A stretch of DNA of 64,000 nt, from NCBI RefSeq assembly GCF_052072235.1, contig NZ_CM125436.1, positions 2,226,001 through 2,290,000 of the forward strand, given 5' to 3'. Positions 1-10,257 of the stretch are shown here, in pieces. This DNA is from Brevibacillus_D fluminis_A. Its GTDB lineage: Bacteria; Bacillota; Bacilli; Brevibacillales; Brevibacillaceae. Below the pieces are notes generated by a model that was not told the DNA's origin, made no database searches, and was given only the letters and a program-made list of their open reading frames with translations. A program made the translations under genes and the position numbers. Position 1 is the stretch's first letter, and every line of letters starts with the position of its first letter.

Positions 1-18
1 AGGAAAGGATGATGCATT

Positions 19-162
19 TTGCTTCGTGACTTTTCTTGGAGTTATTTCGCTTCCACCGGTGACATCCAAGCTTATCTCTTGTACCGGGAACACGATCAAC
101 AGCCGATCCCAGTCATTCAAGAGGAGCCTGATTCGATCCAGGGAGAACTGGGTGAATCGTAA
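19..162 (+). CDS. yqzL: YqzL-like small protein
   Basis: A 47-residue protein read from a TTG start; an in-frame stop at 10-12 rules out a start further upstream except ATT at 16. An AGGAAAGG ribosome binding site at 1-8 sits 10 bases before TTG. The N-terminus LRDFSWSYFASTGD followed by QAYLLYRE resembles the YqzL family, and YqzL of Bacillus is also about 47 residues and directly precedes recO, as here (2 bases apart). Function of the family is unknown. The tail is acidic and polar with no membrane segment. The upstream sequence is cut by the window edge, so the operon above it cannot be seen. Confidence 0.75.
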   Translation: MLRDFSWSYFASTGDIQAYLLYREHDQQPIPVIQEEPDSIQGELGES

Positions 163-164
163 AC

Positions 165-911
165 ATGCTTGCAAAATGGGAAGGTATCGTGATCCGCACC
201 GTTGACTACGGAGAAGCGGGCAAAGTGTTGACTCTTTTCACCAGAGAACACGGCAAAGTCGGCGTTATGGCTCGAGGCGCGAAGAAGCCGCGAAGCCGTC
301 TGGCTGCCGTGTCTCAACCATTCACCTATGGCTACTTTCTCGTGAAAACAGGCGGTTTCGGCATGGCTGATCTGACACAAGGCGAGATCGTCGAGTCATT
401 TGCCGATCTGCGCCAAGACCTGCTCTTGACCGCATATACGGCCTACATCGTCGAGCTTTTTGACCGATTGACCCACGAAGGTGAGGTCAATCCTTTTCTG
501 TTTCAGCTGCTCTTGCTCACGCTGCGCTATCTCGATGAAGGCCGGGATGCGGAGGTGCTCTGCCGCATCTTTGAAAGCAAAATGCTGATCGTGGCGGGGA
601 TCAAGCCGCAGCTGCACGCCTGTGCCGATTGCGGCAGCACGCAGGAGCCGTTTGTGATCAGCGTCACGCACGGCGGGTTGCTGTGCCCCAATTGCCAGGT
701 TCACGACCCGTATTCCATCACGGTAACCCCGACGACCTGGAAGCTGCTGCGCCTGTTTCAAATGTTTGATCTCGAGCGTTTGGGCGAAATCGACGTCAAG
801 CCGGCGACGCGCAGCCAGTTGAAGCACGTGCTTCGCCGCTTCATCGACGAGCATCTGGATATCCGTTTGAAAAGCCGCAATTTTCTCGATCAGATGGAAA
901 AGCTGCCGTGA
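165..911 (+). CDS. recO: DNA repair protein RecO
   Basis: 248 residues, normal length for RecO. The N-terminal OB-fold reads WEGIVIRTVDYGEAGKVLTLFT, followed by the basic GARKKPRSR-like stretch (ARGAKKPRSRLA). The helical C-terminal part holds a four-cysteine zinc site: CADCGS near residue 158 and CPNCQ near residue 178. RecO helps RecF and RecR load RecA on SSB-coated single-stranded DNA during recombinational repair in the cytoplasm. ATG at 165 follows yqzL by two bases, so the two genes are probably translated from one message. Downstream is the glyQS T-box unit with its own promoter. Confidence 0.95.
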   Translation: MLAKWEGIVIRTVDYGEAGKVLTLFTREHGKVGVMARGAKKPRSRLAAVSQPFTYGYFLVKTGGFGMADLTQGEIVESFADLRQDLLLTAYTAYIVELFDRLTHEGEVNPFLFQLLLLTLRYLDEGRDAEVLCRIFESKMLIVAGIKPQLHACADCGSTQEPFVISVTHGGLLCPNCQVHDPYSITVTPTTWKLLRLFQMFDLERLGEIDVKPATRSQLKHVLRRFIDEHLDIRLKSRNFLDQMEKLP

Positions 912-922
912 CAAGCGCCCTG

Positions 923-951
923 TTGACAGAGATTTTGTTTTTCGCTATGAT
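923..951 (+). promoter_or_regulatory. Sigma-A promoter of the glyQS T-box unit
   Basis: A perfect -35 box TTGACA at 923-928, a 17-base spacer and a -10 box TATGAT at 946-951. It lies just after recO and just before the T-box leader, so it should start the glyQ-glyS transcript near 958. Confidence 0.85.
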
Positions 952-957
952 ATTTTG

Positions 958-1205
958 CAATAGCATTATGTACATATTGCGATGCAATGAAGGAAAAGAG
1001 TAGTTGTCCACTGGCTGCATAGCGAACCGGGGAAGGTGAAAGCCCGGTAGTCAAGACAATGAACGGCATTCCGGAGCATCTTGAACCAAAGTGGGTGTAA
1101 TGTCTAAATGACATTGCGCCAAATAGGGTGGAACCGCGGGAGATCCTCTCGTCCCTATACCGGCTCGTCGAAGCATGGTATAGCGGATGGAGAGGTTTTT
1201 TATTT
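958..1205 (+). promoter_or_regulatory. T-box riboswitch (glycine) leader with attenuator
   Basis: The conserved 14-base T-box AGGGTGGAACCGCG is at 1125-1138. Its GGTGG-type 3' half can compete with the terminator stem: CGTCCCT at 1150-1156 is the usual antiterminator partner region. The terminator pairs CCTCTC (1145-1150) with GAGAGG (1190-1195) and ends in a T run at 1196-1201. A GGC glycine codon at 1064-1066 in the context GAACGGCATTC matches the specifier context of known glyQS T-boxes. Uncharged tRNA-Gly would stabilise the antiterminator and allow glyQ-glyS transcription. The exact 5' end and the specifier are inferred. Confidence 0.93.
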
Positions 1206-1330
1206 TGCCTCTTACGCGCATTCGCTTACACCATGGGTGAGATGAACAAGTTTTGCGTACGCGCCTGAACGGTCGTCCAGGTTGCGGAGAGGTTTGCTGG
1301 CATGGAACTTTTTACGGAGGTGGAAAGAAG

Positions 1331-2216
<886 letters not shown>

Positions 2217-2224
<8 letters not shown>

Positions 2225-4286
2225 ACGCGATCTATTACTGGAAATCGGAATGGAAGAGCTGCCAGCCCGTTTCGTCGCACCGGCTGCAGCGCAACTGAAG
2301 GAAAAGCTGGAAAAATGGCTGCAAACCGAACGGATCTCGTTCGATCAGATCAACCTGTACGAATCTCCGCGCCGCTTGGCCGTGCTGGTGGCGGGCGTGA
2401 GTGAACAACAGGCGGACCGCAATGACGAGGCGAAAGGTCCCGCGAAAAAAATCGCCCAAGACGAAGCGGGCAACTGGTCGAAAGCGGCGCTCGGCTTTGC
2501 GCGCAGCAATGGCGTTGATCCGGATGCGCTTTATTTCAAAGAAGTGAACGGTGTGGAATACGTCCATGCCCGTAAAAATGAAGTGGGACGGGCAACCTTC
2601 GAGCTGCTGCCTGCAATCAAAGACGTAATCGCCGGTATGAGCTTTCCGAAAAACATGCGCTGGGGCGCGCATGAACTCAAATTCGCCCGCCCGATCCGCT
2701 GGATGATCGCATTGTTCGGCGACGACATCATCCCGTTTGAAATCGAAGGCGTGCAAACAGGCCGCATCAGCCGTGGACACCGTTTCCTCGGCCACGACGT
2801 CACCGTTACGAATGCGGCGGACTACAAGCAGTTGCTTGCCGACCAGTTCGTGATGGTTGACCCTGAGGAGCGCAAAGAAGTGATCGTGCGCCAATTGAAA
2901 GAATTGGAGCAAAAGCAAAACTGGATCATCCCGATCGATGAAGGCCTTTTGGATGAAGTCGTTCATCTCGTCGAATACCCGACGGCGCTGTTCGGAACGT
3001 TCGAGGCGGACTTCCTCAACATCCCGCGCGAAGTGCTGATCACCTCGATGCGTGAGCACCAGCGCTACTTCCCGGTACAAGATCAGCAAGGCAAGCTGCT
3101 GAACCATTTCGTGACCGTGCGCAACGGGGATTCCCGCTCGCTTGAGACGGTTGCAAAAGGGAATGAAAAAGTGCTGCGTGCCCGTCTGGCCGATGCGCGG
3201 TTCTTCTATACCGAGGACCAGAAGCTGGCGATCGCGGACTGCATCGCGAAGCTGGAAAACATCGTGTTCCATGAAGAATTGGGCACCATCGCCGACAAAG
3301 TGCGCCGTACCGTGAAAAATGCCGATCAAATCGCAGATGCGGTCATGGCCGATATCGCGACCGTCGAACGCGCGGCTTCCATCGCCAAATTCGACCTGGT
3401 CACCAACATGGTCAACGAGTTCCCGGAACTGCAAGGGATCATGGGGCAAGATTACGCCAAAAAAGCGGGAGAAACCGAAGCGGTTGCACAGGCGATTTTT
3501 GAGCATTACCTGCCGCGTTTTGCCGGCGACATCTTGCCGGAATCGGCTGAGGGCGCTGTCGTCTCCATTTCCGACAAACTCGATACCATCGTCGGCTGCT
3601 TCGCGATCGGCATCATTCCAACCGGCTCGCAAGACCCGTATGGCTTGCGTCGCCTGGCTGCAGGGATCGTCAATATTCTGGTTGCGCGCAACTGGACGCT
3701 GTCGCTCGACGCGCTGTTTGATATCGCCCTGGCTAACTATCAGGCACAAGGAGTGAACAAGCGGGAAGCGGCTGACGTGAAAAAAGACTTGTTCGACTTC
3801 TTTGCGCTCCGCCTGAAAAACGTGCTGCAAGAAGAAGGCGTCCGCTACGATGTGATCGACGCGGTGCTGGCTACCGACCTGTCGGTAGTGCCAAACGTGC
3901 TGGCGCGCGCGAAAGCGTTGATGGAAATCGTTCGCGACGATTCGTTCAAGCTGACCGTCGAGCAGTTCAATCGCGTGAACAATCTGGCGCAAAAAGCGAC
4001 CAGCCTGGAAATTGACGAGGCGGTATTCATCGAAGAGGTGGAAAAATCGCTGCATCAGGCATATGTATCAGTAAGACAAGAGCTGTCATTGGTGGAAGCG
4101 GCTGGCGATTTTGTGAAAACGCTGGAGATTCTGGCGTCCTTGCGCGAACCGATCCAAACCTTCTTTGAGCAGATCATGGTCATGGTCGAGGATGAGCAAG
4201 TGCGCCAAAACCGGCTTGCATTGCTCGCCAATGTGGCGAAAACGATTTTTGCCTATGCGGATTTTGCCAAGATCGTGTTTGCATAA
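2217..4286 (+). CDS. glyS: Glycyl-tRNA synthetase beta subunit
   Basis: 689 residues, usual length. It starts MSKRDLLLEIGMEELPARFV, the family's hallmark start, and contains ITSMREHQRYFPV and GSQDPYGLRR, with a C-terminal helical DALR-type anticodon-binding region after about residue 580. The beta chain is needed for tRNA recognition in the heterotetramer. ATG at 2217 overlaps the glyQ stop. A hairpin at 4315-4339 follows the stop and may end the unit, though it lacks a clear T run. Confidence 0.97.
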
Positions 4287-4314
4287 AACAGCAATCCACG
4301 CCGTATGATCAAGT

Positions 4315-4339
4315 GTGGGCGGGCATTTTGCTCGCCCAC
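4315..4339 (+). terminator. Hairpin after glyS, weak terminator candidate
   Basis: GTGGGCGGGC at 4315-4324 pairs with GCTCGCCCAC at 4330-4339 with one mismatch around a short loop. The next bases are TTCCCTTTC rather than a T run, so termination efficiency is doubtful. It sits at the expected place between glyS and ccpN. Confidence 0.45.
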
Positions 4340-4485
4340 TTCCCTTTCAGGATTCGACTTTTTTCTAGCAGATTCGCCTCCGATTGAAACGGGGGCTTTA
4401 CATTTTTCTGTCGCAAAGCAGGAGATTTGCGAAAAAGAGAGTAATACTAGACATATCAAGATGTAAGGATCGGTGGTGATTTGTC

Positions 4486-5124
4486 ATCGAACTGACGAAA
4501 CGACAAGAGCATATTTTACAGATCGTGAAAGATCATGGGCCAATCACCGGTGAGCAGATTGCAGAACGACTTCATTTGACACGGGCAACCCTTCGACCAG
4601 ATTTGTCGATTTTGACCATGTCCGGGTATCTGGATGCAAGACCGCGCGTCGGCTATTTTTATGCCGGAAAACAAGCGGGAACGGTGATCAGCGAGCGACT
4701 GCACAAGATGCTCGTCAACGATTACAAGGCCGTGCCGATCGTCGTGCAGGAGAACGCTTCCGTATATGATGCCATCGTAACGCTCTTTCTCGAGGATGTA
4801 GGGACCTTGTATGTGGTAAACCAAAAAGGGTATTTGGCCGGTGTGGTCTCCCGCAAGGATTTGCTGCGCGCATCTCTCGGGAACAAAGGTTTGGAAGGGA
4901 TTCCTGTCAGCATTATCATGACGCGTATGCCCAACATCGTCACCTGTGCTCCGGAAGAGAGCCTGTTTATGGCGGCGAAAAAACTGATCGACTTCCAGAT
5001 TGATTCGCTTCCTGTGGTCAGGCCGGCCGAGGAAGACAGCCGTCAATCGGAGCTGATTGGCCGGGTAACCAAGACAACCATTGCCAGAGCTTTTGTCGAG
5101 CTTGGCAGCGAGCCCTTTTTGTAG
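4486..5124 (+). CDS. ccpN: CcpN-type repressor (HTH plus two CBS domains)
   Basis: About 212 residues. The N-terminal winged helix (LTKRQEHILQIV, then GPITGEQIAERLHLTRATLR) is followed by two CBS domains (AVPIVVQENASVYDAI..., then IIMTRMPNIVTCAPEE...). In Bacillus, CcpN represses gapB and pckA during growth on glucose, and sits beside the gene for the PPDK/PEP synthase regulator as it does here. The start is unusual. An in-frame stop at 4477-4479 limits the 5' end, and the first ATG (4525) would delete the first DNA-binding helix. The GGTGGTGA ribosome binding site at 4472-4479 best fits ATC at 4486 as the start codon; CTG at 4492 is the alternative. Confidence 0.9.
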   Translation: MELTKRQEHILQIVKDHGPITGEQIAERLHLTRATLRPDLSILTMSGYLDARPRVGYFYAGKQAGTVISERLHKMLVNDYKAVPIVVQENASVYDAIVTLFLEDVGTLYVVNQKGYLAGVVSRKDLLRASLGNKGLEGIPVSIIMTRMPNIVTCAPEESLFMAAKKLIDFQIDSLPVVRPAEEDSRQSELIGRVTKTTIARAFVELGSEPFL

Positions 5125-5135
5125 GAGGAGAAGCG

Positions 5136-5963
5136 ATGAGCAACGATCAATCGGGTCAAATTATCTACGTCGTATCAGATTCCATCGGCGAGACGGCCGA
5201 GCTTGTCGTTCGCGCCGTAGTCAGTCAGTTTGATTCTCGGCTGATTGACATTCAGAAGTACCCCTATATTGAAGATAAAACGTCGATTGACGAGGTGATC
5301 GCCTCGGCAAAAGAATCAAAGGCGATGATCGTGTTTACGCTGGTGATTCCGGAATTGAAAGCGTACATTATGGAGTGTGCCGCAGCGGCGGGCATTCCGA
5401 TCATCGACATCATGGGCCCGCTGCTGTCGACCTTGCAAGAGACGCTGAACGTGTCGCCAACCGGCAAGCCGGGGCTTGTGCGCCGTCTCGATGAAGAGTA
5501 TTTTCGGAAAGTCGATGCCATCGAGTTCGCAGTCAAATATGATGATGGCAGGGACCCGCGGGGCCTTTTGCGCGCCGACGTCGTGCTGATCGGCGTATCG
5601 CGCACCTCCAAAACGCCGCTGTCCATGTACTTGGCGAACAAGCGGCTGAAAGTGGCCAACGTGCCGATCGTGCCGGAGGTTGACCCGCCGGAAGAATTGT
5701 TCCAGGTGCCGAAAGAGCGCTGCATCGGACTGATCATCAATCCGGAGCATTTGAATGCCATCCGGACGGAGCGGCTAAAAGCGCTGGGACTTACAGCCCA
5801 AGCCAATTATGCCAATCTGGACCGGATTAACCAGGAACTGGAGTTTTCGCGCAAAATCATCGAGCGTATCGGTTGTCCCATCATCGATGTGTCGCAAAAG
5901 GCTGTCGAAGAGACGGCAAACATCATTTTGGAGATTATCAAGAGAAATCAGGCGAAAAAATAA
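5136..5963 (+). CDS. ppsR: Pyruvate,water/phosphate dikinase regulatory protein
   Basis: 275 residues, DUF299 family (YqfL of Bacillus). The P-loop-like motif GVSRTSKTPLSMYLA is at about residues 150-164, and IYVVSDSIGETAELV is at the N-terminus. Members are bifunctional: ADP-dependent kinase and phosphate-dependent pyrophosphorylase on a threonine of phosphoenolpyruvate synthase or pyruvate phosphate dikinase, switching gluconeogenic flux. GGAGGAG lies just before ATG 5136, and the gene follows ccpN by 11 bases, so the pair is one operon, as in Bacillus. The target enzyme is not in the window. Confidence 0.93.
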   Translation: MSNDQSGQIIYVVSDSIGETAELVVRAVVSQFDSRLIDIQKYPYIEDKTSIDEVIASAKESKAMIVFTLVIPELKAYIMECAAAAGIPIIDIMGPLLSTLQETLNVSPTGKPGLVRRLDEEYFRKVDAIEFAVKYDDGRDPRGLLRADVVLIGVSRTSKTPLSMYLANKRLKVANVPIVPEVDPPEELFQVPKERCIGLIINPEHLNAIRTERLKALGLTAQANYANLDRINQELEFSRKIIERIGCPIIDVSQKAVEETANIILEIIKRNQAKK

Positions 5964-5978
5964 CGAGGGCAGCAGGAA

Positions 5979-5997
5979 TTTGCCGAAATTTGACGAA
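5979..5997 (+). promoter_or_regulatory. Tandem Spo0A-box-like repeats upstream of dnaG
   Basis: TTTGCCGAA (5979-5987) and TTTGACGAA (5989-5997) are direct repeats with a 10-base period. Each differs by one base from the 0A-box consensus TTTGTCGAA. A Spo0A dimer is known to bind two such boxes spaced 10 bases apart. They lie 16 bases after ppsR and 114 bases before dnaG. Assignment to Spo0A is inference. Confidence 0.5.
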
Positions 5998-6110
5998 CTA
6001 CATTAACTCATTGTAGAAAACAGGCTCGTCAAGCTTTGCTTTGCGGCGAAGCCTTGGTTGCACTTATACTGGATAGGTTTCCTATCTGTACAAGAAAGGT
6101 GCTAACACGC

Positions 6111-7967
6111 ATGGCTAAATCCAATGACGAATTTGTCCAGCAGGTTCGTTCAGCGGTGGACATTGTCGATATCATCGGCGAATATGTTCAACTGAAAAAA
6201 AGCGGAAGAGCGCTCGTGGGCCTGTGCCCGTTTCATTCCGAGAAATCCCCGTCGTTCAATGTGAACGGGGGACGGCAATTCTTCCACTGTTTTGGTTGCG
6301 GCGCCGGTGGTGATGTGTTTTCGTTCGTCATGCAGATCGAGGGTTTGACCTTTCCGGAAGCGCTCAAAAAGCTGGCTGAGCGCGTTGGCCTGACAATGCC
6401 TTATGAGCAGGCGGAGTCGCCAATGGAGCAGGACAGTAAGGCAGCCATGTATGAAGCGCATCGTCTCGTGGCGAAACTATATCATCACGTACTTACGTCC
6501 ACGCCATACGGACAAGCAGCGTTACGCTATGTGGAGAAACGGGGGCTGTCAAGACAGATCATTGATGAATTTCAAATCGGTTTTGCGCCGGATTCCTGGG
6601 ACTTTACGACTCATTTTTTGAAAAAGAGAGGGTTTGAGCCCCGGGAAATGGTCGAGGCGGGACTTTTGGCGCAAAATGACAACGGGAAAATCTTTGATCG
6701 GTTTCGAGGGCGGATCATGTTTCCGATCCAGGATTCCCAGGGAGAGATCATCGGGTTTGGCGGGCGGGCAACAGAAAATATACAGCCCAAGTATTTGAAC
6801 AGTCCGGAAACAAGCCTGTTTAACAAGAGCAGAACCGTCTTTAACCTGCACCGCGCGCGCACGCACATCCGCAAGCGGAATCAAGCCATTTTATTTGAAG
6901 GATATATGGATGTGATCTCGACGTGGCAAGCAGGGATCAAAAACGGCATCGCGACATTAGGCACGGCTTTTACGGAGCAACATGCCCGCGTGATCCGACG
7001 AAATGCAGAACAGGTTATCCTTTGCTATGACGGTGATTCTGCCGGTCAGGAAGCGACTGCGAAGGCGCTGGAAATTTTGCAGCAGGCAGGATGCACGGTG
7101 CGCATTGCACCATTGCCGCAGGGAATTGATCCCGATGACTTTATCAAAAAGTACGGAGCAGACGCCTTTTCGCAAAAAGTCATTTTGCAGGCGATGCCTG
7201 TCACACAGTTTCGGTTGAAACATTTGCGGGGCAAGCGCGTATTACATGATAAGCATGATGAGGCAAAGTACATCCAGGAGGCGCTGGAGATCATCACGCA
7301 GCTAAGCAGCCCGATTGAGCGGGACATGTATGAGCGGCAGCTGGCTGATGAATTTACGGTGCCTTTGGAGACCATCAAGGCAGAAGCGCGCCAGGTGCAC
7401 AAGAACAAGCAAAAAATAAATGAGCAAAGGGATAAAGTAGAGCCAGTATGGAATAATAGTATAAATAATGGCAAATTTGTGGGTGCAAGAAATTCGCCTC
7501 CTGTGACGGCTCATGCAAAAGCGGAGAGAATGCTGCTCCATTATATGATGAAAAGCCAGGATGTCGCTGACCGTGTGCGGGAAGAATGCAAGGTGGATTT
7601 CCAGCAGGACGAACACAACGCGCTAGCGGCTTATCTTTATGCTTTCTATGCCGAAGGCAATCCGGAAGATCCTGGTGATTTTATCCGTTATCTGGACGAT
7701 GAAAACTTAAAGCAACTAGCCTCGGGATTGGCTATGATGGAGTGCAACGAAGACGTTTCTGACAAAGAGATTAGTGACTACATCAGACAAGTGAATATCT
7801 ACCCGTTACAAAGTTTTGAGTTGGAACGTTTGCGCGAGGAGTACAATTTCCTGATGACTCAGCGCGGCGAATGTGAAGAGGAAGAACGACGTAAGCAATT
7901 GATGGATCAAGCTCGCCTTGTGGGAATGAAGATTCATGAATTAGAAAATGCTTTAAAGGAAGGGTAG
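6111..7967 (+). CDS. dnaG: DNA primase
   Basis: 618 residues. The N-terminal CHC2 zinc finger is clear (CPFHSEKSPSF then FHCFGCGAGGDVFSF), followed by the primase core and TOPRIM domain (LFEGYMDVI, then ILCYDGDSAGQEA), and a helicase-binding C-terminal region. It makes RNA primers for lagging-strand synthesis. ATG 6111 (MAKSNDEFVQQVRSAVDIVD) was chosen over the in-frame upstream start because AGAAAGG at 6093-6099 precedes it and the family begins here. rpoD follows after 35 bases, reproducing the conserved macromolecular synthesis operon. Confidence 0.96.
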   Translation: MAKSNDEFVQQVRSAVDIVDIIGEYVQLKKSGRALVGLCPFHSEKSPSFNVNGGRQFFHCFGCGAGGDVFSFVMQIEGLTFPEALKKLAERVGLTMPYEQAESPMEQDSKAAMYEAHRLVAKLYHHVLTSTPYGQAALRYVEKRGLSRQIIDEFQIGFAPDSWDFTTHFLKKRGFEPREMVEAGLLAQNDNGKIFDRFRGRIMFPIQDSQGEIIGFGGRATENIQPKYLNSPETSLFNKSRTVFNLHRARTHIRKRNQAILFEGYMDVISTWQAGIKNGIATLGTAFTEQHARVIRRNAEQVILCYDGDSAGQEATAKALEILQQAGCTVRIAPLPQGIDPDDFIKKYGADAFSQKVILQAMPVTQFRLKHLRGKRVLHDKHDEAKYIQEALEIITQLSSPIERDMYERQLADEFTVPLETIKAEARQVHKNKQKINEQRDKVEPVWNNSINNGKFVGARNSPPVTAHAKAERMLLHYMMKSQDVADRVREECKVDFQQDEHNALAAYLYAFYAEGNPEDPGDFIRYLDDENLKQLASGLAMMECNEDVSDKEISDYIRQVNIYPLQSFELERLREEYNFLMTQRGECEEEERRKQLMDQARLVGMKIHELENALKEG

Positions 7968-8002
7968 GATCATTAACATTCCCGAGGAAGGAGGGAAAGT
8001 AG

Positions 8003-9121
8003 ATGAACAAGCAAAACATGACTCCTGACATGGAGGCCACATCCATTGAACAGGTAAAGGAACAACTGGTTGAGCTAGGCAAAAAACGTGGCGTACTGAC
8101 ATACAAGGAGATCATTGATCGTCTCTCCGGATTTGAGCAAGACTCGGATCAAATTGATGAGTTCTTCGAGTTCCTTGGGGATCAGGGCGTTGAAGTATCG
8201 AACGAGAACGAAGAAGATGTCGATGAAATGATGATGAAGGACGAGGATTCCGAGGAATTCGATTTCGATGATCTCTCTGTCCCGCCTGGAATCAAAATTA
8301 ACGACCCGGTTCGCATGTATTTGAAAGAGATCGGCCGTGTTCCTCTGCTTTCTGCTGAAGAAGAGATCAAGCTGGCACAGCGTATCGAGCAAGGTGATGA
8401 GGAAGCGAAGCGCCGTCTGGCAGAAGCCAACCTGCGTCTCGTGGTCAGTATCGCCAAGCGGTACGTTGGACGCGGTATGCTCTTCCTTGACTTGATCCAA
8501 GAAGGGAACATGGGCTTGATCAAAGCGGTGGAGAAATTCGACTATCGCAAAGGCTACAAGTTCAGTACGTATGCCACATGGTGGATTCGCCAGGCGATCA
8601 CTCGTGCGATTGCGGACCAGGCGCGCACCATCCGGATTCCGGTGCACATGGTGGAAACGATCAACAAGCTGATCCGTGTGTCACGCCAATTGCTCCAAGA
8701 GCTTGGACGAGAACCGATGCCTGAAGAGATTGCGGAAAAGATGGATCTGACTCCGGAAAAAGTACGGGAGATCATGAAGATTGCGCAAGAGCCTGTATCC
8801 TTGGAAACGCCGATCGGGGAAGAAGACGACTCCCACCTGGGCGATTTCATCGAGGATCAGGAAGCGCTCGCTCCTTCCGATGCAGCAGCCTATGAGCTGT
8901 TGAAAGAGCAGCTTGAAGACGTGCTGGATACATTGACCGATCGGGAAGAAAACGTTCTTCGCCTGCGTTTTGGCCTCGACGATGGACGCACACGCACACT
9001 GGAAGAGGTAGGAAAAGTGTTTGGTGTCACCCGTGAGCGCATTCGACAAATTGAGGCGAAAGCACTACGCAAATTGCGCCATCCGAGCCGCAGCAAACGC
9101 TTAAAAGATTTTCTTGAATAG
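8003..9121 (+). CDS. rpoD: Primary sigma factor SigA
   Basis: 372 residues, the compact Gram-positive size. Region 1.1 is short and followed by an acidic linker (DVDEMMMKDEDSEEFDFDD). Region 1.2 begins DPVRMYLKEIG, region 2 includes GYKFSTYATWWIRQAITRA, and region 4 includes VTRERIRQIEAKALRKLRH. It directs RNA polymerase to TTGACA/TATAAT promoters, such as those found here at 923, 19619, 26383 and 56283. A strong GGAAGGAGGG ribosome binding site precedes ATG 8003. It is the last gene of the dnaG-rpoD unit before the terminator at 9143. Confidence 0.98.
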   Translation: MNKQNMTPDMEATSIEQVKEQLVELGKKRGVLTYKEIIDRLSGFEQDSDQIDEFFEFLGDQGVEVSNENEEDVDEMMMKDEDSEEFDFDDLSVPPGIKINDPVRMYLKEIGRVPLLSAEEEIKLAQRIEQGDEEAKRRLAEANLRLVVSIAKRYVGRGMLFLDLIQEGNMGLIKAVEKFDYRKGYKFSTYATWWIRQAITRAIADQARTIRIPVHMVETINKLIRVSRQLLQELGREPMPEEIAEKMDLTPEKVREIMKIAQEPVSLETPIGEEDDSHLGDFIEDQEALAPSDAAAYELLKEQLEDVLDTLTDREENVLRLRFGLDDGRTRTLEEVGKVFGVTRERIRQIEAKALRKLRHPSRSKRLKDFLE

Positions 9122-9142
9122 CCGATAATTAAATAGATGCTG

Positions 9143-9179
9143 GCCTACGCTTTCGCATTTGGGAGGGCGTAGGCTTTTC
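9143..9179 (+). terminator. Rho-independent terminator after rpoD
   Basis: GCCTACGC (9143-9150) pairs perfectly with GCGTAGGC (9167-9174) and is followed by TTTTCT. It ends the dnaG-rpoD transcription unit. Confidence 0.85.
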
Positions 9180-9224
9180 TATTGTATTTCCCTCATCCTC
9201 ACTCGTTTTGTAAGGGGGTTCTCC

Positions 9225-10112
9225 ATGGAGGATCAGCGTAAGAAGATCATTGTCAAAGAAATTGAGCATTGGCGAAAAAATCATTTGCTGCCCGAGCATT
9301 ACTGCATTTTTTTGCTCAACCTGTATACGGAAGGGGAGCGGGCGCAGGCAGATTCGCAAGTCGCGGCGGGTCAGGCTGTCGGTGGCCGATCAAAAAACAG
9401 TTCAGGCAATCAGCCAGGAGCAGGCTGGAACAACGCCGTATCGTGGAAAATGATCCTGTTCTGGCTCGTTGGCGCCGCCGTCATCGCCGGCTTCATCTTG
9501 CTTGCCTTTCATTTTAACGATTTCAGCTTTCTAATGCAAATTACCATTTCTTCCTGCATCACACTCTTTTTCTACATATTGGCACACGTTTGTCGACGGT
9601 TTTCACCCGTCTTTACACACGTCGCCTTGCTTCTATCCTTTTTGCTGCTGATTTTCGGCGGCGTCTATTTTCTGAAGCAGATCGATGCGGCGACGGGTAT
9701 GCTGATGATATTTTTGCTGGCGATCTGTTTGCTGTTTTGTTTGAATGGACTTATTTTTCGTTTCTTGTATTTGGTATACTGCGGCTTCATCGGCCTGGGC
9801 CTGCTCTACGGATATGTGACGCTGGAGCGGGTAAGCGCATCGTACAGCTGGTGGCTCGCTGAACTGTACTGGGTGCCGCTTGCCTTGTTTATGATCGGGG
9901 CCGGCTTTCTGCTCAATCAGCGCAATCCGCGAATCGCCGGAGCGCTTTGCATCTGCGGCATTTTGTTTTTTTTCGGTGCTGAGGTGCAATCGCTGTACAT
10001 TTCGCAGGCCAAGCAGGATACGATTCAGCTGTTGCTTTTTATCAAAATTTTCATGAGCTCGCTGTTTTTTTTCTTTACGCGACAGCAATGGTTCACGTGG
10101 CTTCGCCTGTAA
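9225..10112 (+). CDS. Multi-pass membrane protein of unknown function
   Basis: 295 residues from ATG 9225, preceded by GTAAGGGGG. The first 35 residues form a cytosolic-looking helix (KEIEHWRKNHLLPEHYCIFLLNLY). A polar linker rich in G, Q, N and S follows, and then seven or more hydrophobic segments from about residue 80 to the end (for example WKMILFWLVGAAVIAGFILL). The N-terminal segment resembles the first part of DUF2157-like membrane proteins, but I cannot name a function. It stands alone between terminators. The stop codon lies in the loop of the following terminator hairpin. Confidence 0.75.
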   Translation: MEDQRKKIIVKEIEHWRKNHLLPEHYCIFLLNLYTEGERAQADSQVAAGQAVGGRSKNSSGNQPGAGWNNAVSWKMILFWLVGAAVIAGFILLAFHFNDFSFLMQITISSCITLFFYILAHVCRRFSPVFTHVALLLSFLLLIFGGVYFLKQIDAATGMLMIFLLAICLLFCLNGLIFRFLYLVYCGFIGLGLLYGYVTLERVSASYSWWLAELYWVPLALFMIGAGFLLNQRNPRIAGALCICGILFFFGAEVQSLYISQAKQDTIQLLLFIKIFMSSLFFFFTRQQWFTWLRL

Positions 10113-10131
10113 CAGGCGGGGTCTTTTTTTT
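10104..10131 (+). terminator. Terminator overlapping the stop codon of the membrane protein gene
   Basis: CGCCTG (10104-10109) pairs with CAGGCG (10113-10118) and the three-base loop TAA is the stop codon. A run of T follows at 10123-10131. Confidence 0.8.
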
Positions 10132-10257
10132 CGCTCTTCGGGCTTTTTTCAATTCACACACAATTGTAACTCGCTTGTGTATAATAAAACTATCATTCTG
10201 AACAAACGCTCAGTCAACGAGAATAACGGAAAAAATGACAAGGTGAGGTGCGCACAA

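Noticed and set aside
2235..4055. 606-codon open frame on the minus strand
   Set aside because: Lies wholly opposite glyS; it is a codon-bias shadow with no recognisable domain or ribosome binding site.
10157..10240. FadR-type operator upstream of the acyl-CoA dehydrogenase
   Set aside because: Only four bases of inverted repeat (CTGA/TCAG) are present and the match to the known FadR site is poor.
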